From CAYFUG01 sp964346295 (GTDB lineage: Bacteria > Patescibacteriota > Minisyncoccia > Moranbacterales > DUUL01): 19,720 nucleotides of DNA. The notes beneath the pieces are model-generated. The model was not told where the DNA came from. It did no database searches and saw nothing but the letters and a program-made list of their open reading frames with translations. Position 1 is the first letter of the stretch; every line of letters begins with the position of its first letter. The position numbers and the translations under genes were made by a program. This document shows positions 1 to 8,721 of this stretch, piece by piece. Location: the NCBI GenBank assembly GCA_964346295.1, contig CAYFUG010000021.1, forward strand, positions 1 through 19,720, given 5' to 3'.

Positions 1-15
1 TGTTTATTCATAATC

Positions 16-47
16 CTAGACTAGCACTTTTGGAAGTGGTAGTCTAG
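16..47. repeat. Near-perfect hairpin upstream of dnaN
   Basis: CTAGACTA (16-23) and CACTT (25-29) pair with AAGTG (34-38) and TAGTCTAG (40-47), with a TTGG loop and one G-G mismatch, giving 13 base pairs. No T-run follows, so it is not a classical terminator. If dnaA lies just upstream, as is common, it would sit in the dnaA-dnaN gap and could be a transcript end or an origin-associated element. That placement is inference, and I see no convincing DnaA boxes beside it (only TTATCCAGG at 59-67). Confidence 0.8.
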
Positions 48-105
48 AGCCTATTAAATTATCCAGGTTTGTTTACTTAAAATTAATCTCTTAACTTAAG
101 TGTCA

Positions 106-1275
106 ATGAAACTCTCTTGTAAAACAAATAACTTGAAAAGTGTTATATCAAGACTAGATAAAATTACCTCTAAAAAAACCTCCTTACCGATTTTGGAAAA
201 TGTTCTCTTGGAGGCCAAAAAAGGCTTTTTGTATGTTTGTGCTACTAATTTGGAAATAGGAGCACGAATTAAAATGGGAGCGAAAATAGAAGAAGAGGGT
301 TCTATCGTGGTTTCTGGAAAAATACTGGGTAATTTTCTGTCTCTGGTTAAGGATGAAAATATTTCTTTGAATTTGATTGATGATAACCAGAAATTAAAAG
401 TGGTTTCTCAGAAGCATCAGATTAAAGTCAAAGGATTGCCTTCGGAGGATTTTCCTTCTATTCCCCAAGTAAAAAGAGAACTTTTTTTTCAGGTAGAAGT
501 ATCCCAATTGAGGAGAGTTATCCCGGGTTTGCTTACCTCAGTAGCTCATAATGACAGTCGCCAAGAATTAAATGGAGTTTATATGAGTTTTGATCAAAAA
601 AGGAGCAAACTCGTGTTGGCTGCCACGGATAGCTTTCGTTTGGCGGAGGCTCGGGTGACAGTAAAAAGAGATTCCTTAGCGGAAGAAGCTTTACTTTTTT
701 GGGATAAAAAAGAGGCAGTTATTTTGCCAGCGGTTATTTTTGGTGAAATTCAACGTTCCCTATTAGAAGAAGAAGTAGTTGAGATGGTCTTTGAGGATGG
801 ACAGCTTTTTGTTAAAATAGGCAATACTTGGTTGGTTTCTCGTCTGATTAGCGGTAATTATCCAGAATATCAACAAATCATCCCTAAAGAATTTGACACT
901 CAGATAGAGATAAACAAAGAAGAATTAGAGGAGGCGATTAAAATAGCATCTATTTTTTCCGGGGTCCAAAAAAGCGAAGTGAGAATTAAAGGGGATGTAA
1001 AAAATGAGAAGATTGTGATAAGTAATGAATCTGCTCAATTAGGAGAAAACTATTCTCAACTGAAAGCTCAAATAAAAGGTAAGGATTTTCAATTATTATT
1101 TAATGCTCGTTATGTCTTAGAGGGGTTGGCTAGTGGATTTTATTCAGTAGAGAAATTGATAATGGAGTTAAATCCTCAGAATTCGCCGGTGTTAATTAGG
1201 GATGTCTCCAACGAGAGGCAAAAAAAAGAAAAAGAAGACTTTTTTTACTTGATAATGCCGATTAATAGAGATTGA
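106..1275 (+). CDS. dnaN: DNA polymerase III subunit beta (sliding clamp)
   Basis: Ring-shaped processivity clamp that tethers DNA polymerase III and other partners to DNA. The protein is about 389 residues, close to the usual 365-390, and the whole length aligns by eye with the three-domain clamp. The N-terminus has the typical LPILENVLLEA segment, the middle has TDSFRLAEARV (usually TDxxRLA), followed by LISGNYPEYQQIIP (family pattern GxYPDYxxxIP). The C-terminus ends YLIMPINRD, matching the usual YxxMPxR ending. I prefer ATG 106, giving MKLSCK as in relatives; an in-frame GTG at 100 would add two residues. There is no Shine-Dalgarno site before it. In most bacteria dnaN follows dnaA, so the replication origin may be just outside the window, but this cannot be seen here. 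Confidence 0.97.
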   Translation: MKLSCKTNNLKSVISRLDKITSKKTSLPILENVLLEAKKGFLYVCATNLEIGARIKMGAKIEEEGSIVVSGKILGNFLSLVKDENISLNLIDDNQKLKVVSQKHQIKVKGLPSEDFPSIPQVKRELFFQVEVSQLRRVIPGLLTSVAHNDSRQELNGVYMSFDQKRSKLVLAATDSFRLAEARVTVKRDSLAEEALLFWDKKEAVILPAVIFGEIQRSLLEEEVVEMVFEDGQLFVKIGNTWLVSRLISGNYPEYQQIIPKEFDTQIEINKEELEEAIKIASIFSGVQKSEVRIKGDVKNEKIVISNESAQLGENYSQLKAQIKGKDFQLLFNARYVLEGLASGFYSVEKLIMELNPQNSPVLIRDVSNERQKKEKEDFFYLIMPINRD

Positions 1276-1626
1276 GATAGATTAAAGATTTACCACGGAA
1301 TTTTTTGATAACCAATTTGATTAGAAGTTCCAAGGAGTGCAAGGTTTAATATGTATAGTATTAAAAGGGCTGGTGAGGGTTTTTTGAAGGAAATGTTTTA
1401 AAAACAAAAAAAGTGTTAAAGTTTTTAAAGACCCGGATTAATTTTTGGAATTAATCTAAAATTGAAATTAGTATAAATTTGTGATCAATTTTTAAAAATA
1501 ATTTCCAAGAAGTTATTCCCGGATTTTTTTGAGATTTTGAGATAAGGTAAGTTTCAGAGTTAAGAGAGTGAATTTTTGGACTGGATTAAATGCAAAAAGT
1601 TAAAAATAAAATTAAAAAAAATAAAA
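1276..1626. other. AT-rich gap between dnaN and the DciA-like gene
   Basis: About 350 bases with no credible gene. It contains a perfect 8-bp hairpin, GATTAATT (1436-1443) and AATTAATC (1449-1456) around a TTTGG loop, without a following T-run. I found no good match to the DnaA box TTATCCACA and no clear sigma-70 promoter, although it is AT-rich enough for a promoter or an unwinding element. A TTG-started N-terminal extension of the next gene reaches 1576 but is lysine-rich and unlike the family. Confidence 0.5.
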
Positions 1627-1911
1627 ATGAAATCTTTTGCTCAATTGCTCCAAAAAAGAGCCCGGAGCCAAAAGGTGGTACCGGATAACTATTTAGTTAA
1701 AAAATCCGCCGAAAAGGTCATTCAAGAATTATTCGGTAAAATTGGCTTAATGTTTGTAAAAATTGAAGAATTTAAAGAGGGCAAGTTAGAGCTTTGCTGT
1801 GTTAAGTCTGTTTGGCGCTCAGAAGTTTTTATGCAAAAAGAAGGAATCCGCTCTTCTATTAATAAAAAAATTGGAGAAGAGGCAGTTAAGTTTTTAAGGA
1901 TTAAAAAATAA
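1627..1911 (+). CDS. DciA/DUF721-like protein
   Basis: A 94-residue protein resembling the DUF721 family, whose best-known member DciA loads or recruits the replicative helicase DnaB in bacteria lacking DnaC. The visible pattern is a basic helix with FAQLLQKR, a middle helix (AEKVIQELFG), then two strands and the characteristic LxVxCxxSxWRxE-type segment (LELCCVKSVWRSEVF), and a final helix IRSSINKKIGEEAV with a closing hydrophobic strand. The short length is usual for the minimal domain. I chose ATG 1627 because it begins at the family N-terminus; the ORF could extend to TTG 1576. The next gene begins two bases after the stop, so they are probably co-transcribed. Proximity to dnaN supports a replication role. 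The family assignment is by eye, and the function follows from the family. Confidence 0.7.
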   Translation: MKSFAQLLQKRARSQKVVPDNYLVKKSAEKVIQELFGKIGLMFVKIEEFKEGKLELCCVKSVWRSEVFMQKEGIRSSINKKIGEEAVKFLRIKK

Positions 1912-1913
1912 CC

Positions 1914-3548
1914 TTGAAAAAACTTCTAGCGGCTATTTTTAAGTGGTTAGAAGGGGGTTCGCTAACTTTTAAGAAGTGGTTAGCGGCTTTTTTAGTTGTG
2001 TTAGCTGTGAGATATATTGGAGAATTACTTGTTCAAGGAGGGAGGGTTAAATTTTTAACTACTAATGATTTTTTGGGGTCAGTTTTTTTTGGTACAAGCA
2101 CCTTTTTTTTATTGGGGTATCTCTCCTTGTTGTTGTTTTTGAAAATTGTTGCTCAAAAAGAAATTTATCGTTTGGCCAACTTTCTTTTGTGGGGTTTTTG
2201 GTTAGTGACTCTTCCTCCTTTGATCGATCGAATGGTTTTTGGGAGGCAGTTTTTTTGGAGTTTTTATCTATTTGAAGGTCCAAGTGAAGCATTGAAAAAG
2301 TTGATGTTGTTTTTTGGGGATGATTTTAAAATAGGAATTACTCTGGGAACTAGAGTGGAAGTTTTCTTAGTGGTAGTTTTCTTGGGTATATACTTGGCAA
2401 TTGTTAAAAGAAAGGCCATTTGGTTTATTTGGGGAGCTCTGGGAACTTATGGGATATTATTTTTCCTGGGTGTTTTTCCGAGCGTTTTGACTTGGATTAT
2501 TTTGGGTTTTCAGGAAGGGGTTTTTTGGTCAATTCAAGATCATCAAGTGGCTAGGATATTTCTTTCTCCTTTGAAGGTTTGGGGACTGGAGTCTTGGGGG
2601 ATAAAAATTGCTCTTCATCATAAAATGGCCCTTTTTTATGGCCCCTTGATATTTTTGGAGCTGATTTGGTTGCAATTTTTAATCAATCCTAAACAACTGA
2701 AAGCTTTGTGGTTAAATTTAAGAATTCCCCAGGTGGTTTTTAATAGTGGACTTTTTTTCTTGGGGATGGGTATTGGGTGGTTCTATTTTCCAGAAAATTT
2801 CCAAGTAGATCTCTTTGGGATTTTAGTGGTAATTAATTTTTTACTAGCGATGCTTTTAGCTTGGAGTTTTTCGGTAATAATTAACGATTGGGTAGATCAA
2901 AAAATCGATCATATTTCCAATAAAGAGCGGCCCTTAATAAGAAAAGTTTTTTCTAGACAGGAGTGGCTGGATCGAGGAGGGGTATTTTGTTTTTTATCTT
3001 TGTTACTTGCTTTAATTGCCGGAAAGATTTTCTTCTTGATAATTTTGACTTATCAATTGATTACATTGGCTTACTCGGATTATCCTTTTCGGATTAAAAG
3101 GATTCCAGTACTAGCGGGGGTAATATCTTCTCTGGCGAGTCTACTGTTTTTTTTGGGAGGTTACTTTCTACTTTCAGGAGAAGCCTATTTAGAGAAATTC
3201 CCTTGGAGAATAGCAGTTTTTTTATTGTTAACTTATTCTTTGATAATTCCCTTAAAAGACATCAAAGATTTAGAAGGAGATAAACAGGATAAAGTTTTTA
3301 CTTTAGCGGGGATTTTAGGGGAGCAAAATGCTAGAATTTTTTTTGGAGCTTTATTGTTTTTGGCTTATGTTTTTTCCCCTTGGGTCTTAAGGGAGACTAG
3401 ATTAGTGCCATGGTCGATAATCTTTGGGATTCTTAGTTATGGGCTTATTAATCACCAAAAAATTTCTGCCAAGTTTTTCCCTTGGGGGGTCTTAACTTTA
3501 GTGATTTTTTATGGTATCATTTTAGTAGGAATTATTTTTGGAAACTAA
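1914..3548 (+). CDS. UbiA-family membrane prenyltransferase with N-terminal membrane extension
   Basis: A 544-residue polytopic membrane protein. Residues about 280-544 carry both UbiA-superfamily aspartate motifs: NDWVDQKIDHISNKERPL from about residue 324 (family pattern NDxxDxxxDxxxxxxRP) and DIKDLEGDKQD from about residue 449 (DxxDxxGD). These bind the magnesium-diphosphate of a polyprenyl donor, so the enzyme should transfer a prenyl group to an acceptor at the membrane. The acceptor cannot be told; candidates are a quinone precursor, a glycerol-phosphate lipid head group or a phosphoribosyl donor reaction. UbiA enzymes are normally about 280-320 residues. The first ~270 residues here are an additional hydrophobic region with several membrane segments and no motif I recognise. 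It starts with TTG two bases after the preceding stop, suggesting translational coupling. Confidence 0.8.
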   Translation: MKKLLAAIFKWLEGGSLTFKKWLAAFLVVLAVRYIGELLVQGGRVKFLTTNDFLGSVFFGTSTFFLLGYLSLLLFLKIVAQKEIYRLANFLLWGFWLVTLPPLIDRMVFGRQFFWSFYLFEGPSEALKKLMLFFGDDFKIGITLGTRVEVFLVVVFLGIYLAIVKRKAIWFIWGALGTYGILFFLGVFPSVLTWIILGFQEGVFWSIQDHQVARIFLSPLKVWGLESWGIKIALHHKMALFYGPLIFLELIWLQFLINPKQLKALWLNLRIPQVVFNSGLFFLGMGIGWFYFPENFQVDLFGILVVINFLLAMLLAWSFSVIINDWVDQKIDHISNKERPLIRKVFSRQEWLDRGGVFCFLSLLLALIAGKIFFLIILTYQLITLAYSDYPFRIKRIPVLAGVISSLASLLFFLGGYFLLSGEAYLEKFPWRIAVFLLLTYSLIIPLKDIKDLEGDKQDKVFTLAGILGEQNARIFFGALLFLAYVFSPWVLRETRLVPWSIIFGILSYGLINHQKISAKFFPWGVLTLVIFYGIILVGIIFGN

Positions 3549-3683
3549 TAAAGAATTTAAAACAGGATTAAAGTTGATCTGATTTTTTATAAACTAAAAA
3601 CCAAAGCTAGATATTAAAGAGCCCCGAAGGTTTTTTGAGGAATTTTTATTTAACAGGAAAGAGGGGAGTTTAAATTTTAAAAC

Positions 3684-4859
3684 ATGAAAATAGAAATTAA
3701 AAATTTCCCCCGCAAAAAAACGGTAGTTTTATTGTTTTTACTTCTTTTTACTTCTTTTTTTTGGGGAAGTGGTTTTTCTTGGGCAGATGAAGATGGCTTG
3801 AATTATTTTCAAGACAAGGACGGAGATGGTTTGACAGACCAAGAAGAGTTGGCTTTGGGGACTGATCCCGAAAAAAGCGACACCGACGGAGATGGATATA
3901 GTGACAAAGTGGAAATTGAAAGCGGCTATGATCCTCTGGTGGCAGCACCAGGAGATCGTCTAATAGAAATTTCTTCAGAGGAAGTGGAAGTGGCGGGAGA
4001 GTCGGATGTAAACTTAACAGATGTTTTTTTAGAGAAAGTTCAAAAAAATGAAAGCAGTTTATTTCAAGATTTAGACCAGGAGACCTTAACTGATTTAAGT
4101 GATGAAAAGGGTGGAATGAACGAAGAAATTTCGAGTGGTTTAGGAGAATTGGATCAAATGGGTGGTCAGATGATGGATGTGGGTCAAATGGAAGGCTTAT
4201 TAAGCCAGACTTTTTCCGGAGCAGGAATAGAAGAAGAATTTCCGGAAATCAAGGAAGAAGATTTGAATATTTTACCAAAAGTAAAAGAAGAAAATGAAAA
4301 AAAGAAGAAAAAAATAGAAAAAAAGCAAATCGAGGAATATTTAGCTACTCTGGGTTTTGTTATGCTGACCAATGCTCCTTTTGAAGCAGGAAATGAGCAG
4401 GAATTTTTGGGACAATTAAACTTTTTAATCGGAGGATTTCAGGCTGACATTGGTCAAGGCAACTCGAAGCGGATGCAAGAGTACAAAAAGCGAGGAGAGG
4501 AAGTTTTAGATTCGATGTACGAACTAGAGACACCGTATGTTTTGAAAGACACTCATCAAGAAGTGGTTCAATTAGTGCAGTACCTGATTAATCAAAATGA
4601 AAAAGCCTTATTTGACCAAGAAGATCCAATTAAAATGGGATTATATTTAGGAAAGATTCAAGTTTCCTTGGAGCGTCTAGCGGCTTTAAATGGGGAGATT
4701 CAAGAAGTTTTAAAAGAATACGAAATAAAAGAAATTGGTTTTTCTGATGAGGAGGGTGATTCTGAGCAATTCGAAGAAGAGGCAGAGGAGGAAGAGGGGA
4801 GCACTAAAGAAGCAGAAGAGGAGGAGAGTCAAGAGGAATCGGAAACAGAAAAGGATTAA
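3684..4859 (+). CDS. Exported acidic protein with DxDxDG calcium-type repeats
   Basis: A 391-residue protein with a clear signal peptide: a basic start, a hydrophobic stretch at about residues 13-30 and a probable cut after WA at residue 34. Immediately after, residues 44-84 hold two thrombospondin type 3-like loops, DKDGDGLTDQEELALGTDP and DTDGDGYSDKVEIESGYDP, which typically bind calcium in exported proteins. The middle (about 100-340) is helical with lysine/glutamate-rich and methionine-glycine stretches. The last ~35 residues are almost entirely acidic. No anchor follows the signal peptide, so the protein may be secreted or held through interactions. A similar loop occurs in the large exported protein at 11669. 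The start is ATG, with GAGGGGAG about 15 bases upstream, too far for a standard Shine-Dalgarno site. The specific role is unknown. Confidence 0.8.
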   Translation: MKIEIKNFPRKKTVVLLFLLLFTSFFWGSGFSWADEDGLNYFQDKDGDGLTDQEELALGTDPEKSDTDGDGYSDKVEIESGYDPLVAAPGDRLIEISSEEVEVAGESDVNLTDVFLEKVQKNESSLFQDLDQETLTDLSDEKGGMNEEISSGLGELDQMGGQMMDVGQMEGLLSQTFSGAGIEEEFPEIKEEDLNILPKVKEENEKKKKKIEKKQIEEYLATLGFVMLTNAPFEAGNEQEFLGQLNFLIGGFQADIGQGNSKRMQEYKKRGEEVLDSMYELETPYVLKDTHQEVVQLVQYLINQNEKALFDQEDPIKMGLYLGKIQVSLERLAALNGEIQEVLKEYEIKEIGFSDEEGDSEQFEEEAEEEEGSTKEAEEEESQEESETEKD

Positions 4860-5007
4860 TCGACGAAGAGGGATAAAGCAGGAGGCGAGAAAGTGAGAGA
4901 GGTAGTTAAATTTTAAAATAAACTAGACTATCGGAAGTTTGTTAAAAATTCGGATGGAGGTTGCGGAGAGGTTTCTTTAAAGCGTAAATTTTGGGATGAA
5001 GTATTGA

Positions 5008-5019
5008 GGTTTTAAAACC
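5008..5019. promoter_or_regulatory. 12-bp perfect palindrome
   Basis: GGTTTTAAAACC is fully symmetric and lies 37 bases before the GTG start of the next gene. It could be an operator, but in such AT-rich DNA a palindrome of this kind can also arise by chance. Confidence 0.3.
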
Positions 5020-5056
5020 GAAAAGCACAAGTTCTATTTAATTAAAATTAATAAAA

Positions 5057-6046
5057 GTGAAAACCAAAAAAAATAATTATGGCTGGAGGAAGGGGGTGGC
5101 TGCTTTATTGTTGGTCTGTTTTGTTTTTAGTGGTACTTTAGCTCCCAGTCTTAAGCCGGTGCAAGCTGATATTTGGGGAACTAATATCGCATCTACTTTT
5201 ATTAAGCAGGCCATGGAGGAGGCCATGATGGCGATTAAAGATGCTATCTTGTCGGCTATTAAGCAGATGGTAATTAAAAAAATTAGCGAAAAAATTAACG
5301 AGGCTATTGGTAATATGAGCGGGGGATCGCCAATTATTGCTGATTACCAGAAGTTTATCTTTGAAACGGCTCGAGGGGAGGCGATTTTTTGGTTGGATTC
5401 TTTTTTTGTAAAAGTTAATAACACTGCTTCAGAAGGAATTCGGAAGGAGATGAGGAAATTAGAGATTACCCTTCAGAAGGAATTGGACCCTCATGTGCCG
5501 CAATTTACTTTGGATCAACAGGTTGATAGCGACAATCCCTATGTGGATGTTTTTAACCAAGCGGTAGGAGGTGGAAAAGAGGCTTACGAAACTTTAGTGT
5601 TTGAAGGAGATCATTACCTGGATATTTATTTGGACGCTAAAAAAAAGATGGCCGTCCAAGCGGAGCAGGCGGCGGAAGGTAAGAGCGCGGAAGCTCAGAC
5701 GGGAGGTGGTTTTCAGACTGTTACCAAAAAGAAAGGCGATAAGGTGGTAGTAATGCCAGGATCTTTGATGCAATCTACCACGGCTGAGGCGGTAGTGATG
5801 CCTTTTCAGGATATTGTTAATGCTCAGGCAATAGGTCGCTTGGTGGGAGCGGTAATTGCCACGGCAGTGATTAAAAAAGTTTTTGGAGAGGGTTATGTAG
5901 TGAATGACCCGGCTAGTGATTATCAACAAGCCTTTCAGGGGGCTAGTTTGCAAGCCACTCAAAATGTGATTCGAGTGGGCAAGGACAAGGTAAGAAACTC
6001 TTTTAATGGCGACGAAGGATCCGATCAGGGAAGCGGAGAGAGATAG
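5057..6046 (+). CDS. Exported helical protein of the VirB6-like cluster, unknown function
   Basis: A 329-residue protein beginning with GTG. A signal peptide is evident: basic residues to about 12, a hydrophobic core at 14-30 and a probable cut after VQA near residue 37. The mature part is mostly amphipathic helix, with a methionine/isoleucine-rich segment at about 50-85, then charged helices, a Gly/Ala/Gln-rich linker around 205-220 and another hydrophobic patch near 265-280 (VGAVIATAVIKKVF). The C-terminus is polar. I recognise no family. It lies directly upstream of the VirB6/TrbL-like gene. In type IV secretion systems that place is often taken by an exported VirB5-type subunit, but no VirB5 sequence signature is visible and the comparison is positional only. 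No Shine-Dalgarno site is seen. Confidence 0.75.
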   Translation: MKTKKNNYGWRKGVAALLLVCFVFSGTLAPSLKPVQADIWGTNIASTFIKQAMEEAMMAIKDAILSAIKQMVIKKISEKINEAIGNMSGGSPIIADYQKFIFETARGEAIFWLDSFFVKVNNTASEGIRKEMRKLEITLQKELDPHVPQFTLDQQVDSDNPYVDVFNQAVGGGKEAYETLVFEGDHYLDIYLDAKKKMAVQAEQAAEGKSAEAQTGGGFQTVTKKKGDKVVVMPGSLMQSTTAEAVVMPFQDIVNAQAIGRLVGAVIATAVIKKVFGEGYVVNDPASDYQQAFQGASLQATQNVIRVGKDKVRNSFNGDEGSDQGSGER

Positions 6047-6241
6047 GATTATCATACATCGCAAATGGGGTTATGCATTTTTGTCCGCGTTGAATATCTA
6101 TTCGGAATTGGATTTTGTATTTTTGGGGGCTTTCTCCAAAAAGCTATAAAAAGGAGGATCAAGTAAATAAATCAAAGATTTGCCATACATTAACTCGTTA
6201 GTGCTTAGAGTGTCAATTTGGGAGATAATTGATGGGATAGA
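6047..6241. other. Intergenic region before the VirB6-like gene
   Basis: Short gap of about 195 bases. It contains AAAAAGGAGG around 6147-6156, a good Shine-Dalgarno sequence, but no usable start codon or open frame of any length follows it. I see no convincing promoter; TTGCCA near 6179 lacks a properly spaced -10 element. Confidence 0.4.
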
Positions 6242-8698
6242 ATGAGTTTTAAAAACAAAAAGTTAATAAAAAGTTTTTTGAAGTTGGCACTAGTGGGAGT
6301 GGTAGTTTTTTTTGCTTTGGGTTTTTCTTTAGAGGCTTTGGCTCAAGAAGAAAACAATCCAGGTACTGGTGGAATAGGAGGGTATGTGGAGAAGGGAATG
6401 GGATGGGTTTTAGAAAAATCTATTACTGCGGTAAGGAAAGTGGCGCATCTCTTTCTTTCTTTGGCGATGCAGCTTTTAAATTTGACTACTTCTAATCAGC
6501 TCTACGAAGATGTGTTGTTCTCGGATAGTTCTTTGCGAGCAATTGACATTGGTTGGCGATTAGTGAGGGATTTTGTCAATATGTTCTTTGTTTTGATTTT
6601 GGTGTTTATCGCGGTTTGCACGATTTTGCAGATTCCTCGTTACAGTGACAAAAAGTTAATCGCCTGGGTGATATTCGGGGCTTTGATGGTCAATTTTTCT
6701 AAGCCAATTGCTTTAGTCTTTATTGATGCTTCTAATTTGGCAATGAATTTTTTTATTGAAAATATAGGGGCTCAAAAGTCAGACTTGTCGTCTATGCTGT
6801 TACACACTTCTCGGTTTGGAGAAATTTTCCAGGGTAATACATTAAGTGGTTCGGTAGATTTTATTGTGCTTTCTGTTACGGAAATTATTTTTACCATTAT
6901 TTTGGCCACGATGATTGGTATTTTAGCGGTTAGTTTGTTAATTCGAATTTTTGCTTTTTGGATTTTGATTGTACTTTCTCCTTTAGCCTTTTTCGGTTTT
7001 GTATTGCCGAGTTTTTCTGGGATGAAATCCAATTGGTTTAATAAGATGTTTACCTATGCCTTTTATGGCCCCCTGATGATGTTTTTTTTGTGGTTAGCAA
7101 TTGTTTTGTTGACAGGTTTAACTTGGGATAAATTAAATAATCCGGGAGCTCAAATTGGAATGATTGGGGGGAGTAGTTTTGGTCAACAATCTAAATCGTT
7201 TTTTTCTAGTGCGATGGGGATGCTGGTCCCTTACGCAGCCACAATCTATTTTTTGTATTATGGCTTTGATCTTTCTAAAAATATGGCTTCTAAAGCCGGA
7301 AGCGCTATGAGCGGATGGATGCAGAGAGGGACCGGTTATTTACAAACTGCTCAAAAAGGAGCGCTTTGGGCGGGTGCTTTGGGCGGTACGGCCGGTTTGG
7401 CGGGAGTGGGCTATCTGGGAGGAAAAAAAGCGGGGCGTCAAGCTAAATATGTAGGGGAAAATGTTTCAGATACTTTGTCCAAAAAACCAATCTTGAAGCA
7501 TCTTACTAAAAAGGGAAGAGAAACGGCAAGGGAAGAAGAAAAGGCGATTGTCAAGAAAAGAGGTGTTTTGTTTGGAGCTCCTGGAACTACCGATAAGGGC
7601 AAGGAGTATAACAAGATGGTTAATACTAAGTCTAGCGAGATGAGAACGGAATGGAAAGACTCTGGAGCCCCATCTGAGAGCGAACTGAGAGGGATGTTGA
7701 CAGGGTCAGACGAAATGAAAGCTACTGCTGCTGCTCGTTGGATGGCAGAGGAAGGCATGTTGAATATTAATTCTCAAACAGGAGAAAATTATTATGCTCA
7801 AGCACGAGATGTTTTTGACAAAAGAGGTGACAAGGCAGGCTTGGGAAGGATTGACGAGTTAGCTGAGAAAAGCAACTTAAGGTCAGTGTTGCAGTATAAG
7901 ATGGACTATGTAAACAATGAAGCAGCTAAGAAAAAATTGAACGAAAGGGTAAGCAAGAAATTGAAAACACTGGAAGAAAGTGGTGGACGTATCGATGACC
8001 AAGCTCGGGCAAGGGCTACTCAAGAAGCCAAAGAAGAGATGAGAGGAGATGTGATTGGAGGCAAGGTAAAATCAATGTCAGTAAATGAATTAATTAAAAA
8101 CCCAGACCTTTTTGTTGATGAAAAGGGAGAGTCGCTTACTAAGGGAATAAATCAAAAAATTCAGGACGGAGAAGAGCTTACTGAGCAAGAGAAAATTTCC
8201 AAAGAGTTTGTCGAGAAAACTAAAGAGAGAGTGGCAAGTTCTAAGGTTAAAGTTGATCAATTGCGACAACAAGTTAGTAGTAATCCAAAAGTGGGAGCAG
8301 CTCAGGACATTTGGACACAAGAAGTTTCCAAGAGCGCTGACGGAGGTAGTGAGCACCAGGAATATCTTCAAAAGGCTTCAAATCCAGGAGCTAATAATCA
8401 GGGTCAACAGCAGGGGCAGCAGGGACCAAGTGCTCAAGCGGCTCAAGCTGGTAGAGCACGAAGAAGAAACAGTAGAGCACGAAGAAGAAACAATCGCTCT
8501 GGAGGAAACACCGGAACTGGTCAGGCTAGTGGAGGTGCAGCGAGCAGTGGAGCGGGTGGTCAACAGCAAGCTACTGGGGGCGCTGGACAAGCAGGTTCTG
8601 CTTCGGGGGGCGGAGCCGCGAGTGCTACATCAGGAGGAGCTGGTCAGTCAGGTGCTCAAGGAGGCTCAGCGGGCTCTGCTGGAGGGAATAACCCTTAA
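6242..8698 (+). CDS. VirB6/TrbL-like polytopic secretion protein with long soluble tail
   Basis: An 818-residue protein with a signal peptide (about 1-35, ending near LAQ) and five to six membrane segments at roughly 105-130, 138-170, 205-250, 265-290 and 325-345. The stretch LIRIFAFWILIVLSPLAFFGFVLP (in part about 233-256) is typical of the VirB6/TrbL core. The pattern of polar loops followed by MFTYAFYGPLMMFFLWLA-type helices fits the inner-membrane channel subunit of type IV secretion systems. Residues 365-395 are Gly/Ala-rich and weakly hydrophobic. From 400 to 700 there is a charged helical domain, followed by a Gln-rich linker, an arginine-rich duplicated patch (about 738-755) and a Gly/Ala/Ser/Gln-rich tail. 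The tail is probably cytoplasmic or flexible. Family assignment follows topology and core motif. What is transported is unknown. Confidence 0.75.
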   Translation: MSFKNKKLIKSFLKLALVGVVVFFALGFSLEALAQEENNPGTGGIGGYVEKGMGWVLEKSITAVRKVAHLFLSLAMQLLNLTTSNQLYEDVLFSDSSLRAIDIGWRLVRDFVNMFFVLILVFIAVCTILQIPRYSDKKLIAWVIFGALMVNFSKPIALVFIDASNLAMNFFIENIGAQKSDLSSMLLHTSRFGEIFQGNTLSGSVDFIVLSVTEIIFTIILATMIGILAVSLLIRIFAFWILIVLSPLAFFGFVLPSFSGMKSNWFNKMFTYAFYGPLMMFFLWLAIVLLTGLTWDKLNNPGAQIGMIGGSSFGQQSKSFFSSAMGMLVPYAATIYFLYYGFDLSKNMASKAGSAMSGWMQRGTGYLQTAQKGALWAGALGGTAGLAGVGYLGGKKAGRQAKYVGENVSDTLSKKPILKHLTKKGRETAREEEKAIVKKRGVLFGAPGTTDKGKEYNKMVNTKSSEMRTEWKDSGAPSESELRGMLTGSDEMKATAAARWMAEEGMLNINSQTGENYYAQARDVFDKRGDKAGLGRIDELAEKSNLRSVLQYKMDYVNNEAAKKKLNERVSKKLKTLEESGGRIDDQARARATQEAKEEMRGDVIGGKVKSMSVNELIKNPDLFVDEKGESLTKGINQKIQDGEELTEQEKISKEFVEKTKERVASSKVKVDQLRQQVSSNPKVGAAQDIWTQEVSKSADGGSEHQEYLQKASNPGANNQGQQQGQQGPSAQAAQAGRARRRNSRARRRNNRSGGNTGTGQASGGAASSGAGGQQQATGGAGQAGSASGGGAASATSGGAGQSGAQGGSAGSAGGNNP
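8451..8492 (+). repeat. Two tandem 21-bp units inside the VirB6-like gene
   Basis: The unit GTAGAGCACGAAGAAGAAAC plus one base occurs twice without change, encoding a doubled arginine-rich segment (RARRRN then RARRRN). Exact identity over 42 bases suggests a recent tandem duplication. Confidence 0.9.
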
Positions 8699-8721
8699 AG
8701 CTTAGAAACTTAAATTTTTTT

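Noticed and set aside
1276..1626. Replication origin
   Set aside because: AT-rich and next to dnaN, but I found no cluster of DnaA boxes; only one weak near-match exists at 59-67.
3620..3645. Terminator after the UbiA gene
   Set aside because: A TTTTTT run follows CCCCGAAGG, but only two to three base pairs can form.
5594..6064. 156-codon minus-strand ORF
   Set aside because: Antisense to most of the exported protein gene at 5057, which has a signal peptide and coherent codons; the antisense protein is Ser/His/Leu-biased with no recognisable features.
8208..8705. 165-codon plus-strand ORF inside the 3' part of the VirB6-like gene
   Set aside because: It overlaps the real gene in another frame across a low-complexity region, whose repetitive codons create long open shadow frames; its protein is Arg/Glu/Leu-biased without domain features.
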